Shown here: positions 1-7,646 of the stretch, piece by piece
How positions within the stretch are numbered: the stretch's first letter is position 1
Layout: the number at the start of each line of letters is the position of its first letter
DNA from: a virus
IMG/VR virus record: IMGVR_UViG_3300047494_000192
Location: 1 to 39,179 of that record
Direction: 5' to 3' (one strand)
DNA length: 39,179 nucleotides
Position numbers and translations under genes: made by a program
Notes under the pieces: generated by a model
What the model was told of the DNA's origin: nothing
Database searches by the model: none
Seen by the model: the letters and a program-made list of their open reading frames with translations, nothing else

Positions 1-1
1 C

Positions 2-115
2 CGAGTATGGCCGCCCACCATGGCAACGGACGTTTGCGGCGAACACAAGACATCCGGATCTGACAACACTGGGTTCTGGCGGCTCAAGCGCGAAGCTGAG
101 AAGGAGGCAACCTGA
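2..115 (+). CDS. 3' end of an unidentified plus-strand gene (partial)
   Basis: An open frame runs from the left edge of the window without a stop and ends at a TGA that overlaps the ATG of the next gene (TGATG arrangement), which is typical of a translationally coupled pair. The visible 37 residues end in a charged segment (KREAEKEA) and contain a Trp-Pro-Pro near the edge and a single Cys. I do not recognise the family. Its support is the overlap with the next start and the absence of stops; the frame is too short to judge by codon use. It is probably an early or accessory phage gene, divergent in orientation from the main minus-strand operon. Confidence 0.4.
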   Translation, partial: RVWPPTMATDVCGEHKTSGSDNTGFWRLKREAEKEAT

Positions 116-363
116 TGAACAAAACCAGCGAACCACTATGGTGCATCCGCTACGTCGGGCCGGATGATCTGCATGCGGCTTCCAGCAAAGAGGCGGCCGA
201 GGCAATGGCGACAAAGCACCGTGCAGCCGTGGCCAAGCTGATTGAGAATGATCCGTCGCTCGCTGCAGACGGCATTACCGCCGAGAGCATGGATGTGGTG
301 GTAGAGCCGTGGCCCTGGAGCGCCGAGGCGCATGCAAAGGATTTGGCCGATGACGGGCGATAA
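115..363 (+). CDS. small phage-associated protein of unknown function
   Basis: This 82-aa protein starts at an ATG preceded by a strong Shine-Dalgarno (AAGGAGG, 7 nt upstream), the best ribosome site on the plus strand here. It is acidic, has no membrane segment and no signal peptide. A central Ala-rich stretch (about residues 22-46) looks helical, and the N-terminal part (WCIRYVGPDD) looks like a short beta strand, so it may be a small alpha/beta fold. Its ATG overlaps the stop of an upstream plus-strand frame, so the two form an operon. It converges on the exported beta-helix gene whose stop is at 457. No function can be assigned. Confidence 0.65.
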   Translation: MNKTSEPLWCIRYVGPDDLHAASSKEAAEAMATKHRAAVAKLIENDPSLAADGITAESMDVVVEPWPWSAEAHAKDLADDGR

Positions 364-456
364 CAAAACCACCGCCGCAATGCCTAACGCCGGGGGCGCC
401 AGGTGCTGAGCCAGGCGGCGAGCTGGACCAGGCGGAGGATGAAGATCATCGCGGCC

Positions 457-2172
457 TCAAGGGCAACTTGCCATGGAGTGCGGGCATGCTCCGGCATCCA
501 CGGACGTGGCAGGCAGGTAGGCTTTCGTGATGCCGTAGCCGATGGCGGGGCTGCCTGCCTGCAGGGCGAAGTTCGCGGCGACAGGCGGCGTTGTCTCGGT
601 TCCCGTCGTGGTCCCGCCGACGCTCACCCAAAGCGGGTTGGTGGCGCATTTGTTTGATGTGCACGAATAGACGGAGACGCCACCTGGGGCGTCCGTGCCG
701 AACATTGGGTGCTCGCCATTGTTGCCGAAGGAGCCATAGCAGCCGCTTCCCATGGTGATATTGTTCGTAAAGACGTCGGCCGGCGTGCTGGATCCGGCGG
801 GGCCGCCCAGTATGGCTGCGTTGAATTGCGCATAGGGCGCCGTGTTAAAGGCGCAGGAGCCGACAACGGCAGGGATCGCGACGGAGATATTATTGATGAA
901 GGTGTTCGATGCTCCGAGCACGGTTGCATTTCCGGAGCTGTCGATTTGGCCCCGGCCGCTGGCATTGTCGTATGGGTCCAGATAGCCGTTGTAGGCAGTG
1001 TTGTTCGCCACAATGACATTCGAAGAATTGAATATGTGGACGCTGCCGCCGCCGGAGTTGTAGGTAACGTTATTATTGATGAGCGTGGAGTATGGATAGA
1101 CCGACGATCCAGAAATGGTGCCGCCAGTATTTGCCCAGTTCAGGGTATCCATGATGATATTGTTGCCATCAGTGTCATACGCGCTGCCAGAACTGCCACA
1201 GGTGGTGATGGCATTGTTATAGAGGACGTTGAATTGGACGGCATTGTGAATGGTGGGGCCGCCGGTGCTGGCGCCGATGTTCCCATAGACAGCCGTGTTC
1301 GCGTCGTCCGCCGTGCGGGTGGGGTCGATCGGATAAAGATTTGCGAATGAGATGCCAGATCCCTGCGCGGAGCAGCCAGCATTCGAGTTGCTGGTGATCT
1401 TATTGTGCAAGACGAAGAAGTATTCACCTTCGTTCATTTGCACGCCGGATTGGCCATATCCAGAAATGACGTTGTTTGTGATCCAGACGTGATGCACCGC
1501 CGGCACATAATTGCCGGTGCCGTTGAAGAGCGCGATGCCCTGTCCGAACGTCGTCTCGGATGCAGCCGCGAGGGTGAACCCGTCAATGATGACGTAGCTG
1601 CCACCCATGGGCTGCGCGGTTTTCCAGGCGAAAGAGCCGTTATAGCCCCCGGCATTCACATCCGTGACGGTGCAAGCGTCCATGGTGGTGCACCGATAGA
1701 CGACATAGCCGGTGGAGCTCGCAAGGTTGCCGCCACGATCGATGGCAACGCCGGCGGCATAGGTGCCAGGCGCGACGTTGATGCACGTGCCGGCCGCGGC
1801 GCCGCCAGTGGCAAGGCTGTCGTTTGCGTGCTGCAAGGTGGCCCAGGGCGCTGCGCTGGTGCCGGCGGCGCTGTCGCTGCCTGTGGTGGCCACGTATTTG
1901 TTCGTTGTGCATGAATAGTAGGGCGCAGCAAACAGGGCGGCGGACGGCCCGAAGACAGGATTGACCGGGCCGCCAGTGGACAGGCCGCCGCCGGCGCAGG
2001 GCTGGGCGGCGCCAGCCGTGCCCGTGCCGCAGTAGAACTGATTCGTGGCGGGCAGTGCCGCGGCGAGGTTTCCGCCGCCCTGGTTCGGCGGCAACACCCG
2101 ATTGGCCCATGCCCCCGGGGCGCAGGCGAACGCCAGTGCGGCAGCAAGGGCCGCGATCCGAGGGGCGTTCAT
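457..2172 (-). CDS. exported right-handed beta-helix protein (tailspike or depolymerase-like)
   Basis: 571 aa. Residues 1-23 form a clear Sec signal peptide (MNAPRI n-region, Ala-rich core, AWA cleavage site before Asn24). Around residues 92-116 a segment with TGSD, AGTSAAPW and TLQHA marks the entry to a right-handed parallel beta-helix of the DUF1565/pectate-lyase-like type, followed by repeated Asn-rich rungs (ITNNVIS, VLHNKIT, VLYNN, IVANNTAYN, FINNISV). The mature part has 14 cysteines, an even and unusually high number. Such folds bind or cleave polysaccharide; no catalytic residues can be named. It is the last gene of the minus-strand operon and overlaps the stop of the preceding gene by one base. 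It lies downstream of the lysis genes, so it could be a tailspike or a secreted conversion factor. Confidence 0.75.
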   Translation of the reverse strand: MNAPRIAALAAALAFACAPGAWANRVLPPNQGGGNLAAALPATNQFYCGTGTAGAAQPCAGGGLSTGGPVNPVFGPSAALFAAPYYSCTTNKYVATTGSDSAAGTSAAPWATLQHANDSLATGGAAAGTCINVAPGTYAAGVAIDRGGNLASSTGYVVYRCTTMDACTVTDVNAGGYNGSFAWKTAQPMGGSYVIIDGFTLAAASETTFGQGIALFNGTGNYVPAVHHVWITNNVISGYGQSGVQMNEGEYFFVLHNKITSNSNAGCSAQGSGISFANLYPIDPTRTADDANTAVYGNIGASTGGPTIHNAVQFNVLYNNAITTCGSSGSAYDTDGNNIIMDTLNWANTGGTISGSSVYPYSTLINNNVTYNSGGGSVHIFNSSNVIVANNTAYNGYLDPYDNASGRGQIDSSGNATVLGASNTFINNISVAIPAVVGSCAFNTAPYAQFNAAILGGPAGSSTPADVFTNNITMGSGCYGSFGNNGEHPMFGTDAPGGVSVYSCTSNKCATNPLWVSVGGTTTGTETTPPVAANFALQAGSPAIGYGITKAYLPATSVDAGACPHSMASCP

Positions 2173-2555
2173 CAGTATTGCTCCAGCTGCGCGTAGTGCG
2201 TCTGGCCGGCGGCCTGGATGCAGTTGATGGCGTCCTGCGACACGCCAACGCCGGCGTCATCGATGCCGGCGTTGAGCGGAAAGCCGTTGGCGCCGATGAC
2301 AGCCGGGTTGGCGGCGGCGGTGCCCTTCGCACACCAGATGGTCACCGCGGCGGAGCTGCCGGAATCGATGGCAGTGTCCCGCAGCACCAGGCGCACGCGC
2401 GGATGAGCGCCAGCCGTCACAGCCGGGAAAATGTCCGTTGCGACCTGCGGCACCACCTGCGATTTGTCGACTCGCGAGCCGATGGCAGAGGTTTGCGCGA
2501 AGGCGGCGCACGGCAAAGCGATGCCCAGCGCGAGGGCGCACAGTGTCAGCTTCAT
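2172..2555 (-). CDS. small exported protein of unknown function
   Basis: 127 aa from the ATG at 2555, chosen because GGAG lies 7 nt upstream; an ATG at 2561 would sit directly on that ribosome site. Residues 1-20 are a textbook signal peptide (MKLTLCALALG, ending AFA before Gln21). The mature protein is small, mostly beta-like and has two cysteines (IWCAKG and INCIQ) that could form one disulfide. No family is recognised. It sits between the endolysin and the exported beta-helix protein, with one-base stop/start overlap to the latter, so the two are probably translated together and may act together outside the cytoplasm. Confidence 0.7.
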   Translation of the reverse strand: MKLTLCALALGIALPCAAFAQTSAIGSRVDKSQVVPQVATDIFPAVTAGAHPRVRLVLRDTAIDSGSSAAVTIWCAKGTAAANPAVIGANGFPLNAGIDDAGVGVSQDAINCIQAAGQTHYAQLEQY

Positions 2556-2569
2556 GGTCATTCTCCGGG

Positions 2570-3121
2570 TTAGACAGTGGCGGGCGGGGTGATCCACTGG
2601 CGGGCAAGGGCGGCATCGGCGAGGAGCCGGCGGCTCCAGCCGGCGTCGAATTCCGCGGCGCCATGCATGTCACGTAGGCGCGCTTCGTAGACGGCGGCGA
2701 AACTGTCCACGAAGGCGGTGGGATCCATGGCGGCGATCGCGGCCAGGGTGATGGGACCGAGGCGGCCGTCCACCTTCACGCAGGCGACGGTCTGCAGCAG
2801 ATCCACTGCGGTGCCCTGGCCGGACAGAATGCAGCACTCGAACGCCATCAGATCGATGCCGGCGGGCAGAACGTCCCCCTGCACTGGCAACCAGAACCAG
2901 GCGTGCAGGATGGTGGACAGGTCCGCCTGGGTAGCCTGGCGGAATTGCGCCACCGTGGGCCAGGGGCGCCCGTGAGCGCGCTCCCAGGCCGCATAGATGG
3001 CGAAGGTGACGGCCCAGGCCGTGGCGCCCCCGGCGTCGCCACGGGTGGTGTGGAAGGGCTGGCCGTCGTTATCCGGCTGCCAGGTGACAGCCAGACAACG
3101 ATCGAAGCCGGGGATGCTCAC
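2570..3121 (-). CDS. GH108-family endolysin (N-acetylmuramidase-like) with altered active-site motif
   Basis: 183 aa, GTG start, overlapping the preceding lipoprotein stop (GTGA). The layout matches the glycoside hydrolase 108 / PG_binding_3 endolysins: an FDR start (residues 6-8), GDAGGATAW at 28-36 where the family has DPGG.T..G, and a C-terminal predicted peptidoglycan-binding half around residues 112-150 (KVDGRLGPITLAAI). The role would be cleavage of host murein at lysis. It lacks a signal peptide, so release would depend on the holin. The family's catalytic Glu in the EGG(Y/W) motif is absent: residues 14-23 read WQPDNDGQPF. Asp17 or Asp19 might substitute, or the protein may only bind murein. 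It is preceded by a lipoprotein and holin gene, as expected for a lysis cassette. Confidence 0.7.
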   Translation of the reverse strand: MSIPGFDRCLAVTWQPDNDGQPFHTTRGDAGGATAWAVTFAIYAAWERAHGRPWPTVAQFRQATQADLSTILHAWFWLPVQGDVLPAGIDLMAFECCILSGQGTAVDLLQTVACVKVDGRLGPITLAAIAAMDPTAFVDSFAAVYEARLRDMHGAAEFDAGWSRRLLADAALARQWITPPATV

Positions 3122-3516
3122 GGCGCGGGCGCGGCCGCGGCCGGAGCGGCGGAGGTGGGCGCGCCGGCCGGGACGGCAATCGGCACGTTGGTGACAGGGG
3201 TGGCAGGCGGCGGCACGGGCGCGCCGACCTTGGCGCCGACGGCAGCAGCAGCCAGGTCACATTCATGCTGCACCATGGCGGCGCCGGCGTTCGTGGCCAG
3301 CACAGCCACCGGGGCCGCCGCGGAGCTGCCGGCTGACGCATCGATGAGGCCGACCACCACGGAGCCGTCCGCCTTTTCCAGCGTGCAGAAGAGCTGGCCG
3401 GCCGGCGATGTGAGGCCGTTGACGACAGCGCCGGAGGTGGGAGACGTGCCGGTGAAGAAACCGCATCCGCCGAGCAGGAAAACGCTGGCGGAAGCCGTGA
3501 GAGATGCAAAACGCAT
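3118..3516 (-). CDS. small lipoprotein, candidate outer-membrane spanin subunit
   Basis: 132 aa from the ATG at 3516, which has AGGAG 8 nt upstream; a longer reading from a TTG at 3564 would run through an AT-rich repeat and is rejected. The N terminus (MRFASLTASASVF) leads to a lipobox LLGGC, so Cys18 should be lipidated after signal peptidase II cleavage. The mature part is Ala/Pro-rich with a proline-rich C terminus (PVPPPATPV and later Ala-Pro repeats), a composition seen in o-spanins such as Rz1. Two further cysteines are present. It lies between holin and endolysin genes. Spanin function is inferred from position and lipobox only; no sequence family is recognised. Confidence 0.6.
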   Translation of the reverse strand: MRFASLTASASVFLLGGCGFFTGTSPTSGAVVNGLTSPAGQLFCTLEKADGSVVVGLIDASAGSSAAAPVAVLATNAGAAMVQHECDLAAAAVGAKVGAPVPPPATPVTNVPIAVPAGAPTSAAPAAAAPAP

Positions 3517-3532
3517 GTGATCTACTCCTGAT

Positions 3533-3572
3533 GAAGAAAAAAGTTTTTTGCTTCTTTTTTTCAAAAAAGAAG
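3533..3572 (-). repeat. AT-rich dispersed element, copy 1 (inverted relative to copies 2 and 3)
   Basis: A 40-bp stretch of A and T runs between the holin-like gene and the lipoprotein gene. On the minus strand it contains the 16-bp core GAAGCAAAAAACTTTT that is identical in two other intergenic gaps (16202-16232 and 29342-29371). The arms CTTCTTTTTT, AAAAAAAGAAG and a second TTTTTTCTTC can form two mutually exclusive hairpins sharing GAAG. Function unknown; an attenuator or a host-type intergenic element are both possible. Confidence 0.7.
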
Positions 3573-3587
3573 GTGACTTGCCGGCGT

Positions 3588-4025
3588 CTACTTGCCGACG
3601 GGCGGCGAGACGGGGACGGGCGCCAGCGGCGCCGGCGTGGGACCAGGTGCGGCGGCCGACGCGATATTGCTGGAGATGGACGCAAGGCCGATCTGGGCGT
3701 CCACCTTGCTGGCGATCATTTCGGGCGTGTAGCCGAGCCGCTCGGCGGCATCGCCCGCGTGATCCAGGACATACTGAACGCCCACGGCCAGGCCTGGGGC
3801 CACATTGGCGATGCGGGTGGGGACGGTGAGCGGCGGGACGCCCTTAGCCGCGGCTTCCTCGGCCTGCTGCATGGCGCCCAAGGCGTTCTTGGTGGCTTCA
3901 CTCAGCACCTGGCGGGCCGTGGCGTCCTTGATGTGCGCGGCGATCCAGGCGAGGGCCACCGGCGTGGCAATCGAGAAGATGCCGTCCACGATCACCGTGG
4001 CGACGTTTGTGAGATCGATTGTCAT
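3588..4025 (-). CDS. putative holin (LLH-type, one membrane segment)
   Basis: 145 aa with AAGG 7 nt before the ATG. Residues 9-30 (VIVDGIFSIATPVALAWIAAHI) form one membrane helix near the N terminus. It is followed by a long amphipathic helix (about 34-60) and a segment with AERLGYTPEMIASKVDAQIG (about 94-113), then a Pro/Ala-rich tail. This pattern, an N-terminal membrane anchor, amphipathic helix and conserved Tyr-rich helical end, resembles LLH-family holins. It would form lesions in the inner membrane and let the downstream GH108 endolysin through. The call is based on pattern and lysis-cassette position rather than a diagnostic motif. Confidence 0.55.
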   Translation of the reverse strand: MTIDLTNVATVIVDGIFSIATPVALAWIAAHIKDATARQVLSEATKNALGAMQQAEEAAAKGVPPLTVPTRIANVAPGLAVGVQYVLDHAGDAAERLGYTPEMIASKVDAQIGLASISSNIASAAAPGPTPAPLAPVPVSPPVGK

Positions 4026-4037
4026 GGGCAGCCTTTT

Positions 4038-4259
4038 TCAGAAAGGGATGCGAAACGTCAGCAGCACCGCGCCGCGTAGCTCGGGCCAAGGCGACGCAAA
4101 ACGCGGTGGATGCGCACGCTCCTGGTCGAAGAGCGATCGGCGGGAAAGTTCGAGGGACACGAAGGGCAGCAGCGGGACAAAGATGGCTGGTTGGGGCGGG
4201 GCTGGCTGCAGGAGCTGCGCCGTGACGGAGAGCGCGCGCATGTGCCAGAGGTGATGCAT
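4038..4259 (-). CDS. small basic protein in the lysis cassette, unknown
   Basis: 73 aa from an ATG 7 nt beyond the stop of the preceding coiled-coil gene, with AGGG as a weak ribosome site. The sequence has a moderately hydrophobic stretch (residues 14-38, Pro-rich: LLQPAPPQPAIFVPLLPFV) that could be a weak membrane segment, and a basic C-terminal half. No family is recognised. The frame fills an otherwise empty gap in a tightly packed operon, which is the main support. Small overlapping or adjacent frames after a spanin-like gene are common in lysis cassettes, but no lipobox is present. Confidence 0.4.
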   Translation of the reverse strand: MHHLWHMRALSVTAQLLQPAPPQPAIFVPLLPFVSLELSRRSLFDQERAHPPRFASPWPELRGAVLLTFRIPF

Positions 4260-4266
4260 GGCTGCC

Positions 4267-4662
4267 CTATTCGATGTCGTCTTCAAGAAACGGGATCGGG
4301 TCAACAGGCGTCATGTCGCCGAGCTTTTGGCGGAGGTTCGCCACTTCGTGCCGCAGGTGATGCGCGATGCGATCGACGCGCCGGGCGGAGGCTTCCCAGG
4401 TCATCGCCTCGGCACGAAGCCGGTCATTGTCCTCGATCAGCCGATCCCGGAAATTGCGCTCAGCGATGTCGAGATGACTGCGCTGGGAGTCGGCGTCCTT
4501 CTTTTCGGCTTTCTGGATGGGATCTGGCTCGTTTTCGCGATCGCGTTGCCATTTCACCCAAAACGCCATGGCCGCCGCGAAGGCCGAACCGATGAAGGCC
4601 GGGATGACGGTGGAAAATCCGGCGCTGGTAGGCAGGTGAGCCAGCAATGTCGGATCGGCCAT
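4267..4662 (-). CDS. membrane-anchored coiled-coil protein, candidate inner-membrane spanin
   Basis: 131 aa. Residues 16-37 form a single membrane helix (FSTVIPAFIGSAFAAAMAFWVKW), followed immediately by a long charged helix (about 38-118) rich in Arg, Glu and Asp with heptad-like spacing (RSHLDIAERNFRDRLIEDN). An N-terminal membrane helix plus coiled coil of about 80-90 residues is the architecture of Rz-type i-spanins, which bridge to an outer-membrane lipoprotein. The lipoprotein at 3118-3516 could be the partner. It starts one base after the stop of the preceding membrane protein gene. Without family recognition the spanin call stays tentative. Confidence 0.5.
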   Translation of the reverse strand: MADPTLLAHLPTSAGFSTVIPAFIGSAFAAAMAFWVKWQRDRENEPDPIQKAEKKDADSQRSHLDIAERNFRDRLIEDNDRLRAEAMTWEASARRVDRIAHHLRHEVANLRQKLGDMTPVDPIPFLEDDIE

Positions 4663-4663
4663 T

Positions 4664-5131
4664 TCACTTCTTTTCTCCGGGACGCACTATATTTTTCCAC
4701 ATGGCCATCACGTTCGTGGCCAGGCCGGCGACATAAAAGCCGACGGCGCCCGGCGGGTAATGGCCGAGCTGCAGAAAGTTCAAAACGATGCTGCCTAAAA
4801 GGAATGTGGCCCCCATAGCTGCGATGGCGCGCGCCCACCACAGGTCCGAAATAAGCGCCATGAATTGGCATAGCCCCACAACCAGGCTGAACCTTTCCCA
4901 GAACCGCTCCGGCGCCACCATCAGCAGCGGCCAGAAGTTGTGGCTGGACAGCGCGTCCGGGGACAGCGAGTTGATGGCGGACCAGGTGCACAGCGCGAAG
5001 GAGCTGAAGAACTCCGCCCACCAAAAATCCCGATGCGTGACGACGCGCAAGGTGGCCCAGACCTGCCGCAGCCAACGCGTCACCAGGTAGTCCTCTTGTA
5101 TTGGCGCAATAGAGATTGCCTTTGGTTGCAT
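4664..5131 (-). CDS. polytopic membrane protein of the lysis region
   Basis: 155 aa from the ATG at 5131, which has a perfect AGGAGG 6 nt upstream; an in-frame ATG at 5137 would abut that site and is less likely. Three to four hydrophobic helices can be seen: FFSSFALCTWSAI (about 41-55), FSLVVGLCQFMALI (about 80-95), AIAAMGATFLLGSIVLNFL (about 102-121) and AVGFYVAGLATNVMAMW (about 129-146). The N terminus is hydrophilic and the C terminus basic (KNIVRPGEKK). It heads the lysis cassette, directly after the glycine-rich fibre gene. It could be a second holin or antiholin, but no family is recognised. Confidence 0.6.
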   Translation of the reverse strand: MQPKAISIAPIQEDYLVTRWLRQVWATLRVVTHRDFWWAEFFSSFALCTWSAINSLSPDALSSHNFWPLLMVAPERFWERFSLVVGLCQFMALISDLWWARAIAAMGATFLLGSIVLNFLQLGHYPPGAVGFYVAGLATNVMAMWKNIVRPGEKK

Positions 5132-5162
5132 TCTCATCCTCCTATATTTGTTTTCGAGGGTC

Positions 5163-5186
5163 CGGAGCCGCTATGAATCGGCTCCG
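5163..5186 (-). terminator. GC-rich hairpin between fibre and lysis genes, no U-tract
   Basis: An 8-bp perfect stem (CGGAGCCG at 5163-5170 with CGGCTCCG at 5179-5186) and an 8-nt loop lie in the 77-bp gap after the glycine-rich fibre gene. No T run follows on the minus strand, so it is not a canonical intrinsic terminator. It could slow or stabilise the transcript between fibre and lysis genes. Confidence 0.35.
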
Positions 5187-5208
5187 CCCTCGCGGGGTGG
5201 GGCTCATC

Positions 5209-7644
5209 TCAGCTCGCACCGCAGATCTGGATGCCGGCCGGGCCGCCGTCACCACCTGGACCCCCGCCGGTTGAGCCGTCACCGCCACCACCGCCGCCAG
5301 CTCCGAGAGCGCCAGCTCCCCCAGCGCCGCCTACTCCAGCAGAATTATTAGCCCCGCCGGCACCACCTGAGCCTTGAAGCTGGCCCGCAACGGTGGTGCC
5401 AGCAGCCCCAGCAGCCCCAGCGGTTGTGCCACCGAGCGCATTTGTAATAATACCCGCGCGACCTCCGTTGCCTCCCGCAAGCAAGGCCTGCACGGTAGCC
5501 ATGCCAGCCCCGGAGCCAGCCCCCGATGCACCCGAGATCGACGCACCACCCAAGGCACCAGCTGCGGCGTTAACACCGGCCGCACCTGAACCCGGCGTGC
5601 TTTGAGAGGTAGGCGCTGAGTTGCCAGCGCTTATACCAACGCCGTTAAGCCCACCCAGCACAGGTGCGGTTCCCGCGGTCGTCCCCGATGAATTACCCCC
5701 GGCGCCTCCCATGCACCCGCCCGTGCCACCAGATGCGGCATTTACAGCCGTCCCGCCTACGCTCGAGGTGCCGGCAGGATATGCGATATAGCCAAATGCG
5801 GAGCTTGAGGTGCCAGCCACCCCGTTTGATGGAGGCGTGCCGTGCACGCCAGCAGTGCCAACGACCAGGGTTATAGAGCTTGGGAAATTAGCGACAGACT
5901 GCCACGGCACATCGCACCGACCACCACCGCTTGCGCCGGAACCACCAGAGTAAGCGGTGCCGGTTACCGAAGTGACGCCCGACGCTCCGGCATTTCCCGC
6001 TGAGAGGACAGTCGCGCTAAAGATCTTTGCGGTTGGGAACAATGTGGCGAGTGTCGTGGTGGTCGTGGTCGAAATCAGTGTGCAGCTTGTCGAACTTGCT
6101 GCAGCGGTCGCCGAGAGCGTGCCGCTAGAAAGCGCTAGCCCGGCGCCAGGTGTGACAGCTTGCGCAACACCTGCCGCGCCTGAACCGCCGTAAAGCTGGC
6201 CGGTGGTAGCCGAGGGCAGAGCCGCTGACACGTTGGTCTTAGTGGCGAGCGTGCCGCCCGTGCTGTCGATAGCGGTGACAGTACCGCCGCCTGAGCCAAT
6301 GGACAGCGAACTCATCACCTGGGGGTTGTAGGTCGGGTCGTTGGCGATGCGGAGTAGGCCGGGGGTAAGCGTGCCGCAAACCGACTTGGTGTATGAGGCC
6401 TCATCACCCTGGCCCTTGATGCTCAGGTATCCTGTCAGACCGCAGCCCACAGTTACTTGCGTCCCTGCGGCAGTGGCTGTGCTAAAATTGATAGCGATGT
6501 TCTTGCCGTATTGCACATTCAAGCCACCGCCGGTGCCGGCGCCCGGCATGCTGCGTGCATTGTCGAGTGTGATGTTGCTCACGGCAGAGCTGGTGCCTGC
6601 GGCAGTTATCAAGAAATTGTAGTTGCCGGCGCTCGGGCTGACCGCAAGCACATTCTGCAAGACAATGGATTGCACAAAGCCGGTGAGCGCTGTGGAGCCG
6701 ATGCGGTAGTTGCTGCCCCCGAGAGAGTTTTCAACGTTGACCGCGTCAAGCGTAATCTGACGCACAGGCGATGTAATGTTACCGTTTTCGAGGACGAAGC
6801 CCTCACCCACAGAGCTGTAAACTCGGATTTTGTGGAAGTCGTCGACGTTGCTGGCATCCTGCGTGCCGGTGGAAGAAATGTCAATCGCTGGCTTAGTCGC
6901 GGTCCCTGTGTTGTAACAGGTCAAGTCCTCGACATTGCTTTCACGCAGGAACGCATGTGTCTGGTTGAGAGTGCCGCCAGCCGACAGACAATAGCCGGGC
7001 ACGTCATAAACCGACACACGCTCTATTCGAGCGGAGTCCACATTGTCGCTCAGGACAATGGCATCCTGCCCCGTGGATGCCGTGTTGCCGGTGATGCTGA
7101 TGTCGTGGAGATTGCAACCGTTATTGTTGCCGGTGGCGCCGGCATTAATGTTCGGCAAAATTGTGGGTGTGGTGAACTGAACAGGCGTCTGAGAGCAAGA
7201 GAACAATGTGCCGGTAAAGCCTGAGCCCAGCTCCAAGAAGGAGCTGAACATGCGATTGCCTCCCAGGGAGGCCGGGACAGATGGTGCAAACTGCGTTGCA
7301 AGCGGAGTGTTTAGCGGCCAGATGCCTGACGGGATGTAGACCGGGGTAAAGCTGCCCGACGCATAATTGCTGTTGAACTTCGCAATCGCTTTGCCGAGCG
7401 CCGGGCTGTAGTCGCTACCATCCGTTACCAGATAGAACGCGCGGATGTTTAACCCACGGCTGTCCTGCGCGAAGATGTTGTTCGGCATGGGCGTGGGCGT
7501 GCCGGGCAACGTGACGGTGCCGACAGACACATCCAAGCCCGTAGGTAATTGGCCGAAGATGTAGACATACGGTGAGTCCGCGCGCGCAGAACCCGCTCCT
7601 AGAACACAAGCGAGCGCAGATGTGGCTAGAAGCGGGTGACGCAT
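5209..7644 (-). CDS. exported beta-helix tail fibre / adhesin with glycine-rich C terminus
   Basis: 811 aa. Residues 1-22 are a signal peptide (MRHPLLATSALACVLGAGSARA before Asp). A pectate-lyase-3-like entry follows (LVTDGSDYSPALGKAIAKF about 72-90, VYIPSGIWPL about 102-111), then rungs such as GCNLHDISITGNTAS and DSARIERVSVYDVPGYCLSAGG. From about residue 540 to the end the chain is extremely rich in Gly, Ala, Ser and Thr, ending in GGPAGIQICGAS. Gly-rich ends of this kind occur in phage adhesins with polyglycine helix bundles and carry receptor specificity. Ten cysteines are present in the mature part. It is likely a receptor-binding or host-surface-degrading protein; the signal peptide is very unusual for a tail fibre. 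Confidence 0.75.
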   Translation of the reverse strand: MRHPLLATSALACVLGAGSARADSPYVYIFGQLPTGLDVSVGTVTLPGTPTPMPNNIFAQDSRGLNIRAFYLVTDGSDYSPALGKAIAKFNSNYASGSFTPVYIPSGIWPLNTPLATQFAPSVPASLGGNRMFSSFLELGSGFTGTLFSCSQTPVQFTTPTILPNINAGATGNNNGCNLHDISITGNTASTGQDAIVLSDNVDSARIERVSVYDVPGYCLSAGGTLNQTHAFLRESNVEDLTCYNTGTATKPAIDISSTGTQDASNVDDFHKIRVYSSVGEGFVLENGNITSPVRQITLDAVNVENSLGGSNYRIGSTALTGFVQSIVLQNVLAVSPSAGNYNFLITAAGTSSAVSNITLDNARSMPGAGTGGGLNVQYGKNIAINFSTATAAGTQVTVGCGLTGYLSIKGQGDEASYTKSVCGTLTPGLLRIANDPTYNPQVMSSLSIGSGGGTVTAIDSTGGTLATKTNVSAALPSATTGQLYGGSGAAGVAQAVTPGAGLALSSGTLSATAAASSTSCTLISTTTTTTLATLFPTAKIFSATVLSAGNAGASGVTSVTGTAYSGGSGASGGGRCDVPWQSVANFPSSITLVVGTAGVHGTPPSNGVAGTSSSAFGYIAYPAGTSSVGGTAVNAASGGTGGCMGGAGGNSSGTTAGTAPVLGGLNGVGISAGNSAPTSQSTPGSGAAGVNAAAGALGGASISGASGAGSGAGMATVQALLAGGNGGRAGIITNALGGTTAGAAGAAGTTVAGQLQGSGGAGGANNSAGVGGAGGAGALGAGGGGGGDGSTGGGPGGDGGPAGIQICGAS

Positions 7645-7646
7645 GA

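Noticed and set aside
364-456. Possible bidirectional terminator between the convergent genes at the left edge
   Set aside because: Only short GC-rich inverted matches are visible and there is no T run, so no terminator can be supported.
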